In this document: positions 8,153-16,639 of the stretch, one piece after another
Layout: the number at the start of each line of letters is the position of its first letter
Numbering within the stretch: the first letter of the stretch is position 1
Origin: an uncultured Verrucomicrobiota bacterium
Lineage (GTDB): Bacteria; Verrucomicrobiota; Verrucomicrobiia; Opitutales; Intestinicryptomonadaceae
Direction of reading: 5' to 3'
Length of the DNA stretch: 38,073 bases
Assembly (NCBI GenBank): GCA_949283955.1
Contig: CASDUP010000049.1
Span: forward strand, 1-38,073
Program-made: the position numbers and the translations under genes
Notes under the pieces: generated by a model
What the model saw: the letters and a program-made list of their open reading frames with translations, nothing else
Databases searched by the model: none
Told to the model about the DNA's origin: nothing

Positions 8153-8791
8153 CTATTTTTTCGACGCGGGAACGACCGCTCCCCCCGATATGATCAGCTT
8201 CATGGCATCTCCCACACTCATCTCGAGATATATCAAATCCCGCTTGGGAACCATCATCAAAAATCCGCTCGTGGGATTTGGAGTGGTGGGCACAAATACA
8301 TTTAAAAGTTCGTTGTCGTCGCCGTACTGCTGTATTTCTCCCTTCACTGTGCTTGTCACAAATCCGACGGAAAACACTCCTTTTCTTGGAAACTCCACAA
8401 GAACCACGCTTTGAAATATTGCCTTGTTTTGCTCGGAAAACGTATCGACGATTTGTTTTACGGTGCGGTAGATGAGCCCTGCAAAAGGTACTTTGTTTAT
8501 CAGAGTTTCGAAAATCGAAATGAGGGTTCTGCCGAGAAAGAATTTTGAAACAATCCCTATTCCCGTAATTATCAGCAGAACGATTATTGTGGATATGAAG
8601 TCTAGAAGGATTTTTCCTACACCGGTGTCTGGGAATCTCGCGTCGAAGTTGGAAAAAATCGGCGAAAACAACAGGCCGCTTACCGGGTTTCCTATGTTTT
8701 TAATTAGGAATATGAGCAGAAAAATCGTCACAGTAAGAGGGAGGACGATTATCGTTCCGGTGATGAGATAGTTGCCTAATTTTTTTAGCAT
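8153..8791 (-). CDS. DUF502 family inner-membrane protein
   Basis: A member of the DUF502 family of integral membrane proteins, whose biochemical role is unknown. The 212 residues contain an N-terminal hydrophobic segment (8-30), a second at about 62-88 (ILLDFISTIIVLLIITGIG), then the family core with VPFAGLIYRTVKQIVD and the segment VVLVEFPRKGVFSVGFVTS, ending with PTTPNPTSGFLMMVPK. All these are recognisable landmarks of the family. The start ATG lies inside the end of ybeY (7-base overlap), so translation is coupled. Confidence 0.9.
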   Translation of the reverse strand: MLKKLGNYLITGTIIVLPLTVTIFLLIFLIKNIGNPVSGLLFSPIFSNFDARFPDTGVGKILLDFISTIIVLLIITGIGIVSKFFLGRTLISIFETLINKVPFAGLIYRTVKQIVDTFSEQNKAIFQSVVLVEFPRKGVFSVGFVTSTVKGEIQQYGDDNELLNVFVPTTPNPTSGFLMMVPKRDLIYLEMSVGDAMKLIISGGAVVPASKK

Positions 8792-9276
8792 TTTTTATCG
8801 TTGTTGAAGGTGGAAGGTGAGAATTTGAAAAAGGGTGCGTCGAAGTTTGCATCGAAAATTTTCAGGGCTTCGGATTCGGCGAGTCTCATTTTTGCGGCGT
8901 CGGATTCCGCTATATCGTCGAGTCCAGCAAGGTGAAGATATCCGTGTGCCACGTAAAGGGCGAGTTCCCTGTCGGGTGTATTTCCGAATTTTTTGGACCA
9001 ATCGAGCGCCCGCTCGGCCGAAACGCATATCTCTCCGGCCAGATCCTCGTCTCCTGAGAAGGTTATGACGTCGGTTTTCCCTGGGTCGTTTAAAAATTTT
9101 TTGTGAATGGCTCTGAGACCGTTGTCGTCGAAAAACGCCACGGAAATATCTCCCTCGGGGGCTCTGAGATGGGGAGGCAGATTGCCATCGAGGGCGCGGA
9201 CAAATTTCGATAGGCCGCGCTTGTCGATTTTTAAAATTCTGGAATGGTTTGAAGTGTAAATTTTTCTAATTTTCAC
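8785..9276 (-). CDS. ybeY: Endoribonuclease YbeY (rRNA maturation factor)
   Basis: A metal-dependent RNase of the UPF0054 family needed for 16S rRNA 3'-end maturation and ribosome quality control. At 163 residues it has normal length. The substrate-site segment FLNDPGKTDVITFSG (61-75) is present, as is the metal motif HGYLHLAGLDD at 111-121. The first two ligands H111 and H115 are kept, but the third position, usually His, is D121. The start is GTG, overlapping the TGA of the upstream gene as GTGA. It sits between a TIM-barrel protein and DUF502 in a coupled series. Confidence 0.93.
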   Translation of the reverse strand: MKIRKIYTSNHSRILKIDKRGLSKFVRALDGNLPPHLRAPEGDISVAFFDDNGLRAIHKKFLNDPGKTDVITFSGDEDLAGEICVSAERALDWSKKFGNTPDRELALYVAHGYLHLAGLDDIAESDAAKMRLAESEALKIFDANFDAPFFKFSPSTFNNDKKC

Positions 9277-10223
9277 GGCATCATGTCCTGAACTCGTTTT
9301 AGGGAATCTGCCGCACCTTGGCGTGAAACCCGCTTTGAAAGTTCCACTACAAAGACGTGTTTTTCGACGTCGAAGAATTTCGATAGAGTTTTAAAGTCTA
9401 TATCTCCGTCTCCGACGGCGCGGTGGTCTTTCCCCTGGTTGGTACAGTCGTGGATGTGCCAGCCTATGAGAGAGGGGGCCAACTTTTCCGCAAGCTCCAC
9501 TTGCGTTCTTATTCCGGCAAGCTCTTTTATTTTCGAGTGTCCGACGTCGTGCCACGATCCCACGAGGCCGGCAAGCTCCTTTTCTATTTCTGAAAGTATG
9601 TCTTCAAATGTCAGGTCGAACGGGAGTTCCGCGAAACCGTCTCTATTTTCCATTCCGAGTCGGATTCCTTTTTCCTTAAGCAGAGGGGATATCTCCTTTA
9701 AGTTTTTCAAAATATTCGGATACTGCCGCTTCGATAGCCGGGTGGCTTTGGATTTAAACGAGGCTAAAATATTCGGATATTTTTTGCTGTCTTTCAAGTT
9801 TTCGTATCCCGACGAATCTATTTCCGAGCGCAGAGCCGCATCTTGCGGAAAGAAGAAGAAGGAGAGGGCTCCCATGTGGGAAACAAAGCGGTCAGCACCC
9901 ACTGATGCGGCGAATTCTATGGTGTTTTTTGTGTGCCTTACCCATTGGGACGACTCCATTTTAGAGCGCGTGGCGGGCGAGAACAGGTTGGGTAGGGATC
10001 CCGATGCGAATGCCGGAAGCGGGCAAAAATTGTGCAAGCTTGAAACTTTGACGATTCCCTCGCCCAAAGCTTTCATGATACCTTCCACGCTCGTTAGTTC
10101 CGTCGAATAGCCAAGTTCTACATACTCGTATCCGAGATTTGCAGCCTCTTGCAGCATCGAGTATCCGTCGTTTGGAAAGTCGTTTTGAAGATAACTTGTA
10201 GAAAGAGCGATTACGGGTTTCAT
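9273..10223 (-). CDS. Sugar phosphate isomerase/epimerase-like TIM-barrel protein
   Basis: A xylose-isomerase-like TIM-barrel (AP endonuclease 2 superfamily). The exact substrate is unknown. The 316 residues show the pattern of metal-binding acidic and His residues along the barrel: the segment with Glu in GMENRDG, DVGHSK, GWHIHDC and the last strand VFVVELSK. No signal peptide is seen, so it is cytosolic. The ATG was chosen because it overlaps the holB stop as TAATG and has GGGGA upstream; an in-frame TTG 12 bases earlier is less likely. It is coupled to holB before and ybeY after, so it is constitutively co-expressed with replication and RNA genes, an odd context for a sugar enzyme. Confidence 0.85.
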   Translation of the reverse strand: MKPVIALSTSYLQNDFPNDGYSMLQEAANLGYEYVELGYSTELTSVEGIMKALGEGIVKVSSLHNFCPLPAFASGSLPNLFSPATRSKMESSQWVRHTKNTIEFAASVGADRFVSHMGALSFFFFPQDAALRSEIDSSGYENLKDSKKYPNILASFKSKATRLSKRQYPNILKNLKEISPLLKEKGIRLGMENRDGFAELPFDLTFEDILSEIEKELAGLVGSWHDVGHSKIKELAGIRTQVELAEKLAPSLIGWHIHDCTNQGKDHRAVGDGDIDFKTLSKFFDVEKHVFVVELSKRVSRQGAADSLKRVQDMMP

Positions 10224-11149
10224 TATCTTCCCCAAATTCTAAGAGATTCTAGCATAAAGATTTCCAAGGCGGGGGTGTCGGCCATATTTAGATCGGTAAG
10301 GCCCGACGCCCTTTCGAGGGATTCGACGGCTCTGGATAGTTTCACCGCAGGAACTCCCTCTCCACCAAGCGCGCATGATACTATTTTGGATTCTATTTCA
10401 GCGAACATTTCTCGGCGGAGGCGCCGCCTTTCTCCGGCTGCTTCGGCTTGGATTATTTCTTCGTCGACTTCTTTTTCCTCCGGCACCGCCGCGTCCGACC
10501 TTTCCTCCGAAAGCCTCGAAATTATCGAATTAAATCGGGATAAAAGAGCATAGCAGCGCATTAAAAACTCCGACGCTTCCCTAGAAGTTTTTACTCCAAC
10601 CATTATTTCTCTTTGCCACTTTGTGAAATCTTCCAACCATTCCCGCCAGTCTTTGTCGTCTATCGGTTCCGGTTCTCCCTCGACCCTAAGCGACACGCAT
10701 CGGCTTCTTATAGTGTCGAGCAGATCGTTAGGCCTGGAGGTCAGAAGGAAGATTGTAGTATCTCCGGAGGGTTCCTCGAGAGTTTTCAAGAAGGCGTTGG
10801 CCGTCCACACATTCATTCTATCTGCGTCGTAAATAACTGCCACTTTAGATGTTCCCGCATTTGGGGATTGGCGAAGCTCCTCCATGAGTTTTCTCATGGA
10901 GTTTTGCGGATATTCACCGTTTATTTTGTCCGAGCCTATCTTTATCATTCTCATTTTTCCTTCCGGACGAAGAACAAACAAGTCCGGGTGGGAACGCGCA
11001 TCGCGTCCGAAAATTGCCGAGGCGGTATCCATGGCGGTTCGCTCCAATTCGGAAGGGGAGTCCCCGTAGAGGATTATCGCGTGGTGCAGCCGGCCTGCTT
11101 TGCGGGCGGAATCTAAAATTTCAAAGGCTCTATTGCTTTTAGATTCCAT
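10223..11149 (-). CDS. holB: DNA polymerase III delta-prime subunit
   Basis: A clamp-loader subunit of the replicative polymerase. The 308 residues follow the AAA+ delta-prime pattern: an N-terminal HHAIILYGD strand, the segment VAVIYDADRMNVWTANAFLKTLEEP (104-127 region, equivalent to Walker B and following helix), TTIFLLTSRPNDLLDTI, and the SRC arginine-finger motif at 149-151. No Walker A lysine motif is present (GDSPSELERT instead), as in delta-prime proteins that do not hydrolyse ATP. There is no zinc-binding cysteine module. The ATG lies 11 bases inside the end of tmk, a pairing found in many bacteria. Confidence 0.92.
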   Translation of the reverse strand: MESKSNRAFEILDSARKAGRLHHAIILYGDSPSELERTAMDTASAIFGRDARSHPDLFVLRPEGKMRMIKIGSDKINGEYPQNSMRKLMEELRQSPNAGTSKVAVIYDADRMNVWTANAFLKTLEEPSGDTTIFLLTSRPNDLLDTIRSRCVSLRVEGEPEPIDDKDWREWLEDFTKWQREIMVGVKTSREASEFLMRCYALLSRFNSIISRLSEERSDAAVPEEKEVDEEIIQAEAAGERRRLRREMFAEIESKIVSCALGGEGVPAVKLSRAVESLERASGLTDLNMADTPALEIFMLESLRIWGR

Positions 11150-11777
11150 TCATCTTTTCCTCCACGGCCTTCAAAATTTCCGAGAAGGTCTCGTTCTGGG
11201 AACCCGACGAATCCACAACCCGAATCCTGTCAGGATTTTCCTTTGCAAGCTTCAGAAAGGCATTGCGGACATCTTCGTAAAACGACAAATTTTCGGATCC
11301 CATTCTGTCGGCATTTCCGGAATCTCTCGTCCGAGCCCTGTTTAATCCGACATCGGGGGAAAGATCCAAAACTATTGTAAGGTCGGGTTTCACGCCCGAA
11401 ACGGCAAAGTCGTTTAAAAATTTTACGTCGTTTCGCGTCAATTTCCTTGCGGCGCCCTGGTAGGCTTCCGAGGAGTCGGCGAACCTGTCGCATATTACAA
11501 TCTTTCCGGAGCGGAGGGCTGGAATAATCAATTCGTCGACGTGCTGGGCTCTTGCGGCTTCGAAAAGAAGAAGTTCCGTTCTCGGCGACATACCAATACC
11601 TTCTTTGGCGTGCAAAAGAATTTCCCGAATTTTTTCCCCTAGAGAAGTGCCACCCGGTTCGCGTGAGACGACGCATTCCCTTCCTTTGCTTTTAAAGTAT
11701 TCGGACAGACGCTTTATGTGGGTGCTTTTGCCGCATCCTTCCCCGCCTTCGAAAGTGATGAAAAACCCCTTGTCCAT
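11139..11777 (-). CDS. tmk: Thymidylate kinase
   Basis: Phosphorylates dTMP to dTDP for DNA synthesis. With the chosen ATG it has 212 residues, the usual length. The P-loop GGEGCGKST is at 11-19, the DR(F/Y/H) motif appears as CDRFADSSEAYQG near 107-119, and EPGGT is near 46-50. An upstream in-frame TTG would add 13 residues (FGRCFKKWFPT) unlike the family start, so the ATG is preferred. It is followed by an overlapping holB. The gap to the amidohydrolase gene before it is 51 bases. Confidence 0.96.
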   Translation of the reverse strand: MDKGFFITFEGGEGCGKSTHIKRLSEYFKSKGRECVVSREPGGTSLGEKIREILLHAKEGIGMSPRTELLLFEAARAQHVDELIIPALRSGKIVICDRFADSSEAYQGAARKLTRNDVKFLNDFAVSGVKPDLTIVLDLSPDVGLNRARTRDSGNADRMGSENLSFYEDVRNAFLKLAKENPDRIRVVDSSGSQNETFSEILKAVEEKMNGI

Positions 11778-11828
11778 TGTGGGGAACCATTTTTTAAAAC
11801 ACCTGCCGAAGAGCAATCTTTTTTGTCT

Positions 11829-12713
11829 TCACAGGACAATTTTCGACATTTTTTTAAAGTTTTTCCCGAGAAAATTTTCCAATTCTTTCCCGTGAATATT
11901 CGACTTTATCTCGCCCAATATTTCCGAAAAATTCGCTTCCGACGATTTCTTTGGATACACTCTCAAAGGGTAATCCGATCCGAACAAAGATTTTTCCTTC
12001 AAGGTTTCCACTCCCTTTTGCCAATACTTCGGAGGGTAGAGCAGGGGATGGGCCGCCGAATCGGACCATATATTTTTTGCCAAGGGAAATGAGGGATTTT
12101 TAAAAATTTCTCCACCTATCCAGTGAGCTAGGATAAATTTTGCTTTTGGGAAAGAACGGGCGGCTTCCATTATGATTTCAGAGTTGGTTTCGACCTTTCC
12201 GAAGTAGTGCCGGGGTGTGTTTTCGGTAATGTGGAAGCATAGAGGGAAATTTTCCCTGGAACACGCCTCGGCGAGCATGAAAATTTGTTTCTTTGAAAAT
12301 TTTTGGACGCCGTCGTGCAATTCGCCCACTCCCAAAAATCCGTCGTCCATAGCTTTTTTAACGAACTTCTCTGCGTCTTTTGGAGACACAAAGCATTTTG
12401 GTTGGGCCGACGCAAATGCCGAAAGCCTGTCGGGGTGCCTCTTTACAAACTTGGAAATTTCCGAGTTCATCAAATCGCACGTTTCGCTCCTTTCCCAATA
12501 CCAGCCTTGTATGACCGCCCGGTCGACAAGGGCATCGTCCATGTCTTTGAGAAAAGTTTTTTCTCCCGGAAAAGACTGCAGGCTCTTCTTTCCGTCCGGG
12601 CGTTTCCCGACCAAGCTTCCCCAATAGGGTTCGCCGTTTTTTCGAGACCATGAATCCGGAGAGAGGGCTGCAAATTCCGGAAAGAAATGCGTGTGGCTGT
12701 CTATTATCTCCAT
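11829..12713 (-). CDS. Metal-dependent amidohydrolase (Amidohydro_2 type)
   Basis: A TIM-barrel hydrolase of the amidohydrolase-2/TatD-like superfamily; the substrate cannot be deduced. With the ATG near uppP it has 294 residues. The metal-binding HxH is DSHTHFF at residues 5-11. Further expected ligand positions occur in VGELHDG, LCFHIT, ILAHW and the last-strand Asp in FGSDYPLR. No signal peptide is seen. The start was chosen because it lies 2 bases after the uppP stop and gives the canonical MEIIDSHTHF beginning; a longer frame would run into uppP. It sits between cell-wall and nucleotide genes. Confidence 0.87.
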   Translation of the reverse strand: MEIIDSHTHFFPEFAALSPDSWSRKNGEPYWGSLVGKRPDGKKSLQSFPGEKTFLKDMDDALVDRAVIQGWYWERSETCDLMNSEISKFVKRHPDRLSAFASAQPKCFVSPKDAEKFVKKAMDDGFLGVGELHDGVQKFSKKQIFMLAEACSRENFPLCFHITENTPRHYFGKVETNSEIIMEAARSFPKAKFILAHWIGGEIFKNPSFPLAKNIWSDSAAHPLLYPPKYWQKGVETLKEKSLFGSDYPLRVYPKKSSEANFSEILGEIKSNIHGKELENFLGKNFKKMSKIVL

Positions 12714-12715
12714 GC

Positions 12716-13735
12716 CTACTTTACGCCAAGTTGCAGAAAAAGAAAAATGAGCAGCGCTAGGGCTATTCGATACCATGCAAACGGAGCAAGGCCCCTTTTG
12801 GTCAAAAATCTCACAAGCCATCTTACGGATAAAATAGCGCTTATAAAAGCCACTAAAAGTCCCGCCAGCAGAGGCCCCAAGGATAAAATTTGAACCATCG
12901 CATGGCCGTCTTTTGCCGTTTTATACAGGGAAGCCGCCGTGAGAGTCAAAAGCCCCAACAGAAAGCTGAACCTTGCGGCGTCTTCGGATTTTAAGCCGGC
13001 AAGATAGCCTCCCAATATCGTCATCATCGATCTGCTCGTTCCCGGCCACATGGCTACGCATTGTAGAAATCCGACTACCAAAGATTGTTTCAAAGTCATT
13101 TCTCCGATAGTCGAAAACTTGGCGCGGCGCTTTACCCGGGCATCATATATTTTCTGGACGAACAGCATCAAAACCGCTCCGGCTGCCAAGGCGAAAATCA
13201 CCGGATATACTCCGAATAAGAATTTCTCTATTATTTCATTTAGAGCCAAGCCTATTATCGCCGCTGGCAAAAAGGCCGCAGTGAGATTGGCCAAAAGCTT
13301 TCGCCCAGATTTGGACTTTCCGAACAACCCCAAAAATATGTCCGCTATATCCCTCCAGTAAAGCAGGGCAACCGCGAGTATCGCTCCGAATTGAATCACT
13401 ATGACATAGGCGTCGGCGAGCGATTTCATGGAGTATTTTTCTCCGTTTTGGTCGAGCACCGATTCGCCTTCCGGCGTCGACAAGGGTTCCTCCCCGTCGA
13501 GGTTTAGGAGGGAGTTTGTGATTATCAAGTGCCCGGTTGAGGATACCGGGAGAAACTCCGTTATTCCTTCCACAAGTCCCAAAACAACTCCGTCCAAATA
13601 GCCTATATCGGATTTTTTTTCGGAGTCGACTTTCCCCTCTGAAGAGCTGTTCGGGGAGTAAGTTTGGGAGAAGGCCGAAAGGCAAAAGGCGGAGAGCAGG
13701 GCGCAAAGCGCAGCTATGGAAAGTCTTATTTTCAA
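12716..13735 (-). CDS. uppP: Undecaprenyl-diphosphatase UppP with N-terminal signal-like extension
   Basis: An inner-membrane enzyme that recycles the lipid carrier undecaprenyl pyrophosphate to the monophosphate for wall synthesis; overexpression of homologues gives bacitracin tolerance. Of 339 residues, the family begins near residue 46. The active-site segment VEGITEFLPVSSTGHL is at 55-70, with E56, E60 and H69. The second motif reads PGTSRSMMT rather than PGTSRSGAT. Residues 1-23 look like a signal peptide, followed by a Ser/Lys/Asp linker. The start is TTG, supported by an AAGGAG six bases upstream. An insertion (about 80-95, LDGEEPLSTPEGE) lengthens the first periplasmic loop. recR lies 25 bases before. 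Confidence 0.94.
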   Translation of the reverse strand: MKIRLSIAALCALLSAFCLSAFSQTYSPNSSSEGKVDSEKKSDIGYLDGVVLGLVEGITEFLPVSSTGHLIITNSLLNLDGEEPLSTPEGESVLDQNGEKYSMKSLADAYVIVIQFGAILAVALLYWRDIADIFLGLFGKSKSGRKLLANLTAAFLPAAIIGLALNEIIEKFLFGVYPVIFALAAGAVLMLFVQKIYDARVKRRAKFSTIGEMTLKQSLVVGFLQCVAMWPGTSRSMMTILGGYLAGLKSEDAARFSFLLGLLTLTAASLYKTAKDGHAMVQILSLGPLLAGLLVAFISAILSVRWLVRFLTKRGLAPFAWYRIALALLIFLFLQLGVK

Positions 13736-13760
13736 GGTTTGCTCCTTATTTAACGGGAAA

Positions 13761-14357
13761 TTAGAAATTTTTTCTCGAATCCAAAGCGCTTTTTATCGTG
13801 CCTGAATCCGCGTATCCGAGCTGGCTTCCGCTGGGAAGCCCGAAACCGATTCTGGTAAGTTTGATCCGCTTGTCGGCGATTATATTTTCTTGGATGTAGT
13901 GGCAGGTGGCTTCGGCTTCTATGTCGTTTGAAAGGGCAAGAAGAATCTCCTCAACGCCGTCCGTTTCCGCTCTTTTTGCTAGCTTTTCCAAATTTAGCTT
14001 GTCTGGCCCTATCTTTCTCAAAGGTGACAGCTTCCCCCCGAGCACATGGTACTTGCCGCGCCACGCTCCCGATTTTTCTATCGAGGGAATGTCGCTCGAT
14101 CTTTCCACCACGCAAAGCAGTTTGGAGTTTCTGGAGGGATTCGAGCAGATGCCGCATATTTTTCCCCGTTCGGAAAGTCCTCCGCATTCCGGGCACGCCC
14201 CGACATCCTCCAGGGCCGACTTCAAAGCCCGCAGAAGTTCCTCCCCCTCCGGAGGGCGCTCCAAGGTTAGGTGCAGCGCTATTTTTTCCGCGCTCTTGCC
14301 GCCTAGCCCCGGAAGCCTTTTTAATAGCTCCTTTAGCCTGTCAAACGACTCGTTCAT
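13761..14357 (-). CDS. recR: Recombination protein RecR
   Basis: Works with RecF and RecO to load RecA at single-strand gaps. The 198 residues are the family length: a helix-hairpin-helix (LPGLGGKSAEKIALHL, 15-30), a zinc finger with C55, C58, C68 and C71, a Toprim domain from about 79 (LLCVVE, later LALSNDIEAEAT), and the C-terminal segment TRIGFGLPSGSQLGYAD. It starts with ATG, 7 bases after the stop of ebfC. A recO-like gene lies further along the same series. Confidence 0.97.
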   Translation of the reverse strand: MNESFDRLKELLKRLPGLGGKSAEKIALHLTLERPPEGEELLRALKSALEDVGACPECGGLSERGKICGICSNPSRNSKLLCVVERSSDIPSIEKSGAWRGKYHVLGGKLSPLRKIGPDKLNLEKLAKRAETDGVEEILLALSNDIEAEATCHYIQENIIADKRIKLTRIGFGLPSGSQLGYADSGTIKSALDSRKNF

Positions 14358-14364
14358 GAGCGTT

Positions 14365-14673
14365 TCACATCAATCCGGGAATGCCGAATCCTCCCGTGAT
14401 TTTTCCCATCTCCTCTTCGCTCTTGGCCTTCGCCTTTGCCGCGGCGTCGCTTACTGCCGCCACTATGCTCTCCTCTACGCTTTTTACGTCCTCCTTCAAA
14501 AACTCCGGATCCAACTTGATCGACTTTAGAGAGCCCTGTCCGTTCACGACGGCTTTCACAGCCCCTCCCGCGGCGCTTCCCTCTATCTCGAGATTCCCGA
14601 GTTCCGCTTGGGTGGCTTCCATGGCCTTCTGCATCTTTTGGGCTTGTTTCAGCAATTTACCTATTCCCGGCAT
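14365..14673 (-). CDS. ebfC: Nucleoid-associated protein of the YbaB/EbfC family
   Basis: A small DNA-binding protein that associates with the nucleoid as a dimer. The 102 residues show the family features: an N-terminal helix with KLLKQAQKMQKAMEATQAEL, the strands VKAVVNGQGSLKSIKLDPEFL, and a C-terminal acidic helix. The position directly upstream of recR is the classical dnaX-ybaB-recR arrangement, although dnaX is not here. AAGGA precedes the ATG. The preceding gene ends 53 bases upstream, so a separate promoter for ebfC-recR is possible; the gap is T-rich. Confidence 0.95.
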   Translation of the reverse strand: MPGIGKLLKQAQKMQKAMEATQAELGNLEIEGSAAGGAVKAVVNGQGSLKSIKLDPEFLKEDVKSVEESIVAAVSDAAAKAKAKSEEEMGKITGGFGIPGLM

Positions 14674-14726
14674 TTTTTATCCTTCTTTTTTTTATTTCTT
14701 TTTTGTTCGAGAAAATATCTAATTTC

Positions 14727-16148
14727 TTACGACTTCTTTATCGTCAGCAAGGTGATGTCGTCGCTTTTTGCCCCCTTCGAAAATTTTTCCATTTCCGAAA
14801 TCATGCCTTCGTTTATTTCAGCGGCGGTTTTCGTATTTAAATTTTGCAGAATTTTTTCAAGGCGAATCTTAGAAAATTCTTCCCCGGAGCTGTTTTGGGC
14901 CTCGCTTATTCCATCAGTGTAAAGCGTCAAAGCATCTCCGCTTTCCAATTTGAAGGAAATTTCTCCCACCGAGGAGTCGAAGAGTTCCGATTCTACCATT
15001 CCGACTGCCATTCCTGAGGGCCTTATCTCTTCGACTTTCCCATCTCGGGATTTGTAAAATAGGGCGGCTTCGTGGCCGGCACGCGACAACTTTACCGTTG
15101 AACCGTCGGCGGATATGGTCGCGTATATCATTGTGATGAACATATCCTCCCTCATAGCCTTCACCATTTCGGCGTTTAGCTTTTTTAGCGCCTCGGCGGG
15201 GGAGTGCGGATTGTTGCAGGCTATGTACTTCATCTTTGTTTGGCAGAGAGCCATCAATATGGCCGCCGATATTCCCTTTCCCGACACGTCCGCTATCACT
15301 ACCCCGAGAATCCCGTCGGGAAGGTTTATAAAGTCGTAAAAATCCCCGCCTATCAGTTGTTGGGGAATGTAGTTGACCGCAAAGTCCAATCCGGAAATGT
15401 TCGGGAGGGAGGAGGGGAGCAGATAGCGTTGAACGCTGCTTGCAAGCCTCAAGTCGAAATCTAGTTTGTTCTTTTCTATGAGGGCAGACACGACGCTCGT
15501 GTTGTTTATGGCCAAAGCACCTTGTTCTGCCAAGGACATTGCCAGCGAAAAATCCGTTTCCGAAAAAGATTTTTCCCCTATTGGATTCGCAAGGGCAAGC
15601 ACTCCGTAGAGTTCCCCCCTGAAAATCATCGGAACTATTATAAGGCTTACTATTTTCAGCGATTCGTCATCTTGTTTGACCACCCTCGGATCTTTTTCCG
15701 CGTTCCTTATCAAAATTCCCTTTCTCTCCCGAGCGACCATTCCGATGAGCCCTTCGTCCGCTTCGAGGGAAGTTTCGTTCATTATCGTCTCGAGAAGTTT
15801 TGTTCTTTCCCCTTTCTGGTTTTTGATGGGGTTTATTTTTTTCAAGGGAGGGAAAAGCCCCTCGGAGGCCTTCATTTTTAAGCTTCCGTCTTTGAGGCGC
15901 TCGTACACGCACGCGCTAAGGGCGCCGCAGCTGAGGGCCGTAGCCCTGACGATTCTGGAAAATATCTTTTCTTTGACGCTTCCGTTTCCTATGTCCTCGG
16001 TCAAAACATGCAGGAAGTCGATTACAATGTTTTTTTCCTCTTTTTCCCTGTCCAGCTCGAAACGCGTTCTAAGCAGGGATTTTTTTGCGGAAACCAACAG
16101 GGCTAGCAACACGACGAAGCACGCGAAAAAAATAACGCCAAGTATCAT
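14727..16148 (-). CDS. Membrane-anchored GAF / SpoIIE-type PP2C phosphatase (RsbU-like)
   Basis: A serine phosphatase of the kind that dephosphorylates STAS anti-sigma antagonists in partner-switching regulation. The 473 residues comprise one transmembrane segment (2-20), a charged linker, a GAF-type sensor domain (about 45-200, with LIVPMIFRGELYGVLALANPIGE) and a SpoIIE phosphatase domain (about 240-470). The metal-binding residues lie in GGDFYD, IADVSGKG and the later DALTLYTDGISEAQN and DDITLLTI. No kinase (RsbW/HATPase) domain is present or adjacent. The start overlaps the stop of the STAS gene as ATGA, so the two are translated together. The target sigma pathway is unknown. Confidence 0.93.
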   Translation of the reverse strand: MILGVIFFACFVVLLALLVSAKKSLLRTRFELDREKEEKNIVIDFLHVLTEDIGNGSVKEKIFSRIVRATALSCGALSACVYERLKDGSLKMKASEGLFPPLKKINPIKNQKGERTKLLETIMNETSLEADEGLIGMVARERKGILIRNAEKDPRVVKQDDESLKIVSLIIVPMIFRGELYGVLALANPIGEKSFSETDFSLAMSLAEQGALAINNTSVVSALIEKNKLDFDLRLASSVQRYLLPSSLPNISGLDFAVNYIPQQLIGGDFYDFINLPDGILGVVIADVSGKGISAAILMALCQTKMKYIACNNPHSPAEALKKLNAEMVKAMREDMFITMIYATISADGSTVKLSRAGHEAALFYKSRDGKVEEIRPSGMAVGMVESELFDSSVGEISFKLESGDALTLYTDGISEAQNSSGEEFSKIRLEKILQNLNTKTAAEINEGMISEMEKFSKGAKSDDITLLTIKKS

Positions 16149-16639
16149 TTCTTGCTCTCCTTGCCTTCCAAATCTTTTCGCAAAAAGTTTATCACGTCGA
16201 CGAATTTTTCAGCATTTTCCTCGTGCGCCTCGACCAATACTTCGTGCGCGTCGAGTATTTCTGAGGCCGAAGCGGCGCCTTCCGGAACGGGTTTTCCCTC
16301 AACCGGAAGTTTTTCCCCTTCGGAATCGGCCTCGAGAATTTTATCGAGGCCGAGATTTTCCACGAGTTCCATATTGCGGGAATTGAGGTTGGTGAGTTTC
16401 ATTTTGCCCCGGATTTTTCTGACCTTTAAGGCTGCTCCCGCAAGAATTCCCAAGACGGTGCTGTCCATTCCCGAGCATTCTCTGCAGTCGACTACGATTT
16501 CCTCGCAACCCTCGGAGAGTGCCCTTTCGAAAAACGGCGACAATCCGGCGCAATTGGAGTGTGAAGCCCGGCCGCTTATAGCCAATTCCGCGCGTTTTCC
16601 GGCGATTCTTGCCAGATATGTCGTCTTGTCTTCGGTCAT
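16145..16639 (-). CDS. STAS-domain anti-sigma factor antagonist-like protein (RsbV-like)
   Basis: A candidate phosphorylatable switch protein and probable substrate of the phosphatase encoded just downstream. The 164 residues contain a STAS domain over about 8-112, with the phospho-acceptor region [16 protein letters not shown] placing the serine at S60. A C-terminal extension of about 50 residues (Glu/Ala-rich, then [22 protein letters not shown]) is longer than in a simple RsbV. Both ends overlap neighbours by four bases (ATGA): acnA stops inside its start, and the phosphatase starts inside its stop. The matching serine kinase is not in the window. Confidence 0.9.
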   Translation of the reverse strand: MTEDKTTYLARIAGKRAELAISGRASHSNCAGLSPFFERALSEGCEEIVVDCRECSGMDSTVLGILAGAALKVRKIRGKMKLTNLNSRNMELVENLGLDKILEADSEGEKLPVEGKPVPEGAASASEILDAHEVLVEAHEENAEKFVDVINFLRKDLEGKESKK

